Part shown: one piece after another, positions 59,298-64,000 of the stretch
How the letters are laid out: each line of letters opens with the position of its first letter
Position numbering within the stretch: the stretch's first letter is position 1
Assembly: GCA_903813345.2 (NCBI GenBank)
Contig: CAIIXF020000058.1
Span: 62,001-126,000 of the forward strand
Reading direction: 5' to 3'
DNA from: Owenia fusiformis
Lineage: Eukaryota > Annelida > Polychaeta > Sabellida > Oweniidae
DNA length: 64,000 bases
Program-made: the position numbers and the translations under genes
Notes under the pieces: model-generated
Databases searched by the model: none
What the model was told of the DNA's origin: nothing
Seen by the model: only the letters and a program-made list of their open reading frames with translations

Positions 59298-60134
59298 CTA
59301 AAGGGAAACATGCAGACATGAGAATACATAGCCATGCAGGGTGGGAGCTCATGCAGTACAGTATAATCAAATAGTATTTTTATGTGAAATAAATTGTTAC
59401 AATGTACATCTACAATAAATTATATACTCGTAGGTGACTTTACTTATGTTTCTTGCATTCTATATAATTCTAACTAATGTTTAATTTTTGAATCAATATA
59501 AAAAATAATTAAATATTAATTGAATATATCTACTTTGTTAATTGAGTTATACCTCCACCACACATTAAATTACATTTTTATACCTTCACCACAAATTAGT
59601 ATACATATTTACTACACCCTCCAAAATATAGTGCACATAATGTTACACCACCACAAAACTACTCACCATTTCAAATTACACCCCACAATAAACCTTACCT
59701 ATTGCAATGCTCTTATCATAACTTAGTTAACTAACTTAAAACAACTTGAATAGTTCACTAAACATCCAGACATACAAAATACATGTAAAAGAACCTATCT
59801 ATCAGCTACTACCATGTCAGTAAATAAATTTGTCATCCAAGAAATGAACCGAATTCCAATGTTCAAGGGGATTCAACTTCCACTATAATATCTTCTTAGT
59901 AAAGTTTAGTATCTGTGCATTGTTTGTTAGACATCCTTTATTTTTTATGTGTGACTAAAGTATGTTAAATATATAGGTTCCATTGAATATTCTATGTGTG
60001 TTAAATATGAAAGTATCAGAATAAACTACATGTAGGTGTGCTAATTGTATGTGAGTGTGAGTGTATTATTTTGTACAACATATATTTTCTTCCACCAAGA
60101 CACCCTAGTCCTATATATCCATCAGTGTGTTTAC
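59298..60134 (-). other. Intron between E5 and E6
   Basis: 837 bp of AT-rich sequence. A stretch near 59550-59690 repeats a loose motif of Ac-cac-ca and tac-acc type; I see no exon, structural RNA or transposon ends. Confidence 0.6.
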
Positions 60135-60398
60135 CTCCTACATATAGAACAGCAGTTGTAACACAATCTCCAACCTTTGCAGCAACATCTCCTTCATCAT
60201 CTCTATTGACATTGTTTATGGTTAAACTATGGCTTAAACCCTTCATGTCTATTTCATACTTGGAGCCTTGTGTCACTTCAACTTCACTGACAAACCATTG
60301 CACATTAGCTGGCTTAGAGACCTCGCATGTAAAGCTAGCAGTAGTATTTTCAGCGACGCTTTGGTCTTCAAGTGTTCTCGTGAACTCAACTGGTTGAG
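60135..60398 (-). CDS. E5: Ig I-set domain exon
   Basis: 88 codons opening A-Q-P-V-E-F-T-R-T-L. B-strand Cys in S-F-T-C-E-V-S-K, core Trp in V-Q-W-F-V-S-E, F strand D-E-G-D-V-A-A-K-V, end L-Y-V-G-G before GTAAAC. One codon shorter than the standard module. Confidence 0.9.
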
Positions 60399-60626
60399 CT
60401 ATTAAAGATGAGTATGGGTTATAGTATAGATTGCATCTATATTAATTACACATTTTGATTAGGCTATATCTAGTGTTAAATTTACATTTCCTAATATGGT
60501 GTTATTTTTTGAACGAACCATCATAAAGCATATTGTCAGGAACTACAGTGTATTTACATTGAAAGGAAGCATAATGTATAAACCGGTCGCATTGATGAAT
60601 TATTTGATGGTAATTTAAAAATCTAC

Positions 60627-60893
60627 CTTTCACATAAAGATAAGCAGTGGATTCAAATTGGCTGACTCTAGCGGTAACTTGGGCTGAATCCCCAATGAGC
60701 ACATCATGTATTACCAACATATGTGTCACTCCATCCTCATAGATTGAATATTTCTGGGACTCTTTAACCTGTTCTCCCTTCACAAACCAATCAACTTCCA
60801 CATCTTCCACCGATGTCTCACATGTGAATTTTGCATTTTTATGTTCCATAACATTTTGATCCGTTAAGCGTTTGGTAAAGTTGACTGGAATAT
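60627..60893 (-). CDS. E4: Ig I-set domain exon
   Basis: 89 codons opening D-I-P-V-N-F-T-K-R-L. B-strand Cys in K-F-T-C-E-T-S, core Trp in V-D-W-F-V-K-G, F strand D-S-A-Q-V-T-A-R-V without Cys, end L-Y-V-K-G. Same upstream Ig subgroup as E1, E2, E5 and E6. Confidence 0.9.
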
Positions 60894-61472
60894 CTACATA
60901 GTGTAAGCAAAGCAAGAACATCCAATTAGATTTAATTTTAAGTTAAAGAAGAGCAATATTTAGTCATATTTAGTGTACCAAATGGATATTAAACTATTTT
61001 AAGCTAAAGCCAAGTCAGTCCTACAAAATAAATGGTGATATGTGTGTATTGTACAGTAAATTGTGTTTCTTCCAAAAATCTTTACAATTTTAAAATCTTT
61101 ACAATAATTTATTGTTGCAATCTGCATCCTGTGTATTATACCATGCATAATATTAATTAGGGAACTGACACCATATTTTATTAACCATAAACCAAATAGA
61201 CTACAAACTGACCGTGCTCTCCTTGATTCCAATAACATAACTTCAAATCATAATTATACCAGAATACCACTGCCAATCACCATAGTTAAAGTATTGTTTG
61301 AATTTAATGTGACAGAAGAAAATGGTGAAATGTGTTTGCGTGGATTGAATAATATAGGACAAATGGGTGAGTTTAGATGAATGTGACTCTGGGTGCTATA
61401 GAAGGTGTATTATTCTGCATGACTGCATGTGTTAATGTACATTCTGTAAGTGCCCCATCCTGCCTATTGTAC
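60894..61472 (-). other. Intron between E3 and E4
   Basis: 579 bp, AT-rich. I found no Ig-like frame or paired splice sites of matching phase. Confidence 0.6.
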
Positions 61473-61994
61473 CTTCAATAATTTTGGTATCAAGTTCTGT
61501 TGTGTCTATTATTTCAACATCTCTGGTCTGTTGAAAAGACTCCTCCATTCTAAATTCCTGATGTGATTGTTTCTCATCAATATTGCTGTTTAAATGCTTC
61601 ATTTTTGTACCTCTAGGTTTCTCGTTATCATCGACTACCTCGTTGATCCCTTGGTGAAGGGGTTCAATATAATTTGATTCCAAAATCAAGTTGGTGGTGG
61701 TTATCATTGAGGTGAAGTTAAGTTCACTGGAGTGTTCCTTCTGAACTTGAAATGCAAATGTAGAGTTGGTTGATTTATTCACAATTTGCTCACCAATAGG
61801 CTGGATGTTGTTGGCCTGTTTAACAGTGAGTCTCTCATGAAAATCAATCATATCCTCGGATATCTGTTCATTTGTGTGGTGGATGTCATAATCAAAGGAA
61901 TCAAGGTTATCTTGTGTTGAGGTAGCACTGTTTGTATTAAGGGTTGCTTGGAATTGATATTCAGTTACTTCCTGCCCATGTTGGCCTGCTGCAG
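61473..61994 (-). CDS. E3: disordered acidic linker exon
   Basis: 174 codons, phase 1 to 1, opening A-A-A-G-Q-H-G-Q-E-V and closing T-K-I-I-E-G before GTACAA. Rich in Asn, Gln, Glu, Ser and Thr, without Cys or an Ig core. I recognise no domain; it is presumably an unstructured spacer between Ig domains. The single open frame, good splice signals and matching phase support it as coding. Confidence 0.75.
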
Positions 61995-62383
61995 CTACAG
62001 AAGTTAACAAAGTGCCGTCTTTAGATTAACAAAGGTTTTGGGCTACTTGGGTAATTGGGAAGGAATTACTTTCGAAAAACAATGTTTGGATTTTCATCAC
62101 AACTTGTTTTTAAGTACATGAATTAATATTTTGTGAGATGAACAAATTATGTCGACTTGATCCCTACACTAAGACAACATTTAAACTAATCTATCTACAG
62201 ATGTGAAATCTAAAAGAGAATTCTACAAGTTTCTAAACTACAAGCATGTGACAAAGCTTGGACAAGTTCGGATGCAGAAGCATTTATTCCCATAATCTTT
62301 AAAACTAGAAAATCTACGAATGTACAGAATTATTTACAGCTTAAAGTATAAAACATTACGAGATTTCCTATATGGAGTCCTAC

Positions 62384-63322
62384 CTTCTACATATAAATAT
62401 GCAGTTGAGGTTTGGTTTCCACATTTGGCTGTTACTTCCCCAGAATCATCAGCAGTAATGTCTTTGATAATCAATGTATGAATAGTGTCTTCAACTTGAA
62501 TTTCATACTTTTTACTTGTCTCTATTTCTATGCCACTGATATACCATTCAACATCTGTATCAGGCTCCATGGTCTCACATGTGAAGTAAGCATCAGAGCC
62601 CTCAGACAGAGTTAGGTTTTCAAGCAGTGTTCTAAATGCTGATGTCTCCTTTTGTGTTGCAAGTCCTAGCTCAACTATTAGTTCATCCATATTATCTAGT
62701 TCATCTTTGGGAGTTAGAAGAGTGACATCATGAATAGCTTTGTCTATTATCTCTTTGGACATTGTATCAGCTTGTTGATGAATGAAAGTCTCATTGTCTC
62801 GCTGCATTAGGATGCTAGTGACAACATCCCGCAAATTCTCATCACGCCCTCTAATAATAACATCCAGTTCTGATCTCTTATCAGAGTCAGCCAATTCTCT
62901 GTTTTCAGCTGATTTTGTACTCTGACTATACTCTATGTCATATTCAGTTATATGTTGACTCCTGGTTGTAATAGTTTCAGTTGTAGCAGTTAGGATGGAC
63001 TGACTAGATTCTGATTCTGATGACTTGTACTGATTAGCACCTGTAGTGTTTGATACAGTGTTCTCCCTATCATCTGTACTGGATAAGAAACCGGTAATAA
63101 CACTTCTCAGTGTTTCCTGGTCATCATCTACACTGCCCTCTATAGTTTCAAACTCTAAATCTTCTCCTTCAATGACAGTAACAGTTCTTTCTGTTACTTC
63201 ACTGGTATGTTCAGTTTGAATATTGTCCATAATTTCACTGTTATACTGGCTTATCTGTTCAACTGTTTGGAAATGTTCATTAGTCTCTATATCTTCATCT
63301 TCTTCGAACTGCATAGGAATTG
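62384..63322 (-). CDS. E2: acidic disordered segment fused to an Ig domain
   Basis: 313 codons in one exon. The first ~220 residues are Asp/Glu/Ser/Thr-rich with no predicted fold and carry repeated T-E-T-I-T-T and D-N-E-T style stretches. The last ~90 form an Ig domain (L-L-E-N-L-T-L-S-E-G, B-strand F-T-C-E, Trp in V-E-W-Y-I-S-G, F strand D-S-G-E-V-T-A-K-C) ending L-Y-V-E-G. The acceptor is CCTCTAG followed by the codons for A-I-P-M. This is the only exon in the window that joins a long linker to an Ig domain. Confidence 0.85.
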
Positions 63323-63651
63323 CTAGAGGGGCAAAAAATAAGCAATTTCTTAAAGCAACTCCTTGTAAAGATCAAAATTTGACAAACATGAAATTTTGAC
63401 TTGTGCTCTTTTAAGTTTCTAAGAAGGAAAAAACAATGTTATTAAGATTAATTAATAGTGATCTTTTCTGAATGATCAGTATTTACAAAGTAGTTCCCAA
63501 GTGATAAACAGTAACTTAAGACAGAATGGATAATTGAAAACTACAAGCTTTCAATAATCACTATATGAACTAAAGGAATAGGGAATAACTGAATGTGATA
63601 TAGGAGTTGACAGTTTAAAGTCACTTATTTTACTTTCTATAGGTAGCATAC

Positions 63652-63918
63652 CTTTAATAAAAAGAGCAGCAGTAGATATGTATTTGCCACATCTTGCTGT
63701 GATGACACCCGAGTCTTCAGGTATAGTATTGTAAATGTTTAGGGTATGAGTGAATCTGTCTTTAGTAATCTCATATTTCTGATCAGGCATGATCTCTACT
63801 CTCCCAATGTACCATCTAACAGAGGTATTGAGTTTGGAAACTTGGCAGGAAAAGGTAGCTGTGCTATTTTCTATGATAGTGGTATCCTTAAGCTCTACAG
63901 TGAAATGATCTTCTTTGG
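63652..63918 (-). CDS. E1: Ig I-set domain exon
   Basis: 89 codons, phase 1 to 1, opening A-K-E-D-H-F-T-V-E-L. The B strand has Cys (T-F-S-C-Q-V-S-K) and the core Trp is in V-R-W-Y-I-G. The F strand reads D-S-G-V-I-T-A-R-C-G rather than the D-D-E-A-E-Y-T form of the downstream array, marking this as part of an upstream Ig subgroup (E1 to E6). Ends in L-F-I-K-G before a GTATGC donor. Only about 80 bp of intron lie beyond it at the window edge. Confidence 0.88.
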
Positions 63919-64000
63919 CTGTGGAAGAGAAAGTGATGTTGGAAATAGGAGAGGAAAATGATAACGTATACCCAGGGTTTACTACAAATTGTACCGCAAC

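Larger units (their letters stand above)
166..63918 (-). other. Giant titin-like muscle Ig-domain gene (57 internal exons, both ends outside window)
   Basis: One transcription unit on the minus strand accounts for nearly all coding sequence here. I count 57 exons with 48 Ig I-set domains plus long disordered linkers. Each exon begins after an AG acceptor and ends before a GT donor; borders are phase 1, so a split Glu, Asp, Ala, Gly or Val codon joins adjacent modules, and any exon can be skipped without a frameshift. The 89-residue one-exon-one-Ig plan, PEVK-like segments and a giant stop-containing exon upstream of the tandem Ig block resemble the I-band part of titin, a sarcomeric spring. 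Obscurin/UNC-89 has similar Ig domains and is the main alternative. No kinase, Fn3, RhoGEF or start codon is in the window. Introns of 300-450 bp that I list nowhere else (for example 2459-2859, 4672-5082, 5986-6346, 8857-9276, 30938-31355, 61995-62383, 63323-63651) show nothing beyond AT-rich intron sequence. Confidence 0.85.

Overview
The window is animal nuclear DNA: AT-rich, full of short spliced exons, with one non-LTR retrotransposon and several small inverted-repeat elements. Almost everything belongs to a single giant gene on the minus strand, of which neither the first nor the last exon is present. I can place 57 coding exons (E1 to E57, numbered in transcription order, so from high to low coordinate). 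Nearly all Ig exons encode one I-set immunoglobulin domain of 88-91 codons. Every internal exon border is phase 1, except one phase-2 intron inside an Ig domain. The 89-residue I-set fold with the pattern E-x-P-V-x-F-x-x-P-L ... W-[FYL]-K-D-G ... [KR]-Y-x-I ... G-x-x-H-x-L-x-I ... D-D-E-A-x-Y-T ... S-x-x-x-L-x-V-x-G is that of the tandem Ig region of titin/connectin (obscurin/UNC-89 is the second choice). I cannot name the species; an invertebrate bilaterian is the best guess.

Layout in transcription order: E1 to E6 (63.9-59.0 kb) are five Ig domains with acidic disordered linkers. A 6.6 kb intron follows, holding an intact antisense CR1/L2-superfamily retrotransposon (55.5-58.7 kb) and a MITE. 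E7 (52.4 kb) is a short His/Asp-rich linker. E8 (49.3-39.7 kb) is a 9.6 kb exon that opens with an ordinary phase-1 acceptor and runs 3,206 codons into its own stop. E9+E10 and E11 are two Ig domains. E12 to E17 (34.4-21.6 kb) are disordered acidic linkers, including a 4.7 kb PEVK-like exon of Glu-rich octapeptides. E18 to E57 (21.3-0.2 kb) are 41 tandem Ig domains, among them recently duplicated groups and a dead copy.

The most interesting object is E8. It looks like an alternative 3'-terminal exon in the position of the vertebrate titin Novex-3 exon. Its middle 1,700 residues are an array of about 47 TQT tripeptides interleaved with SQT, TQS/TQY/TQM and G-[VIA]-Q variants, so that a Q-centred anchor recurs about every 12 residues. 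That is the signature and spacing of dynein light chain LC8 (DYNLL) docking sites. I propose a truncated titin isoform acting as a giant multivalent LC8 scaffold. The TQT array is seen directly; LC8 binding and the isoform are inference.
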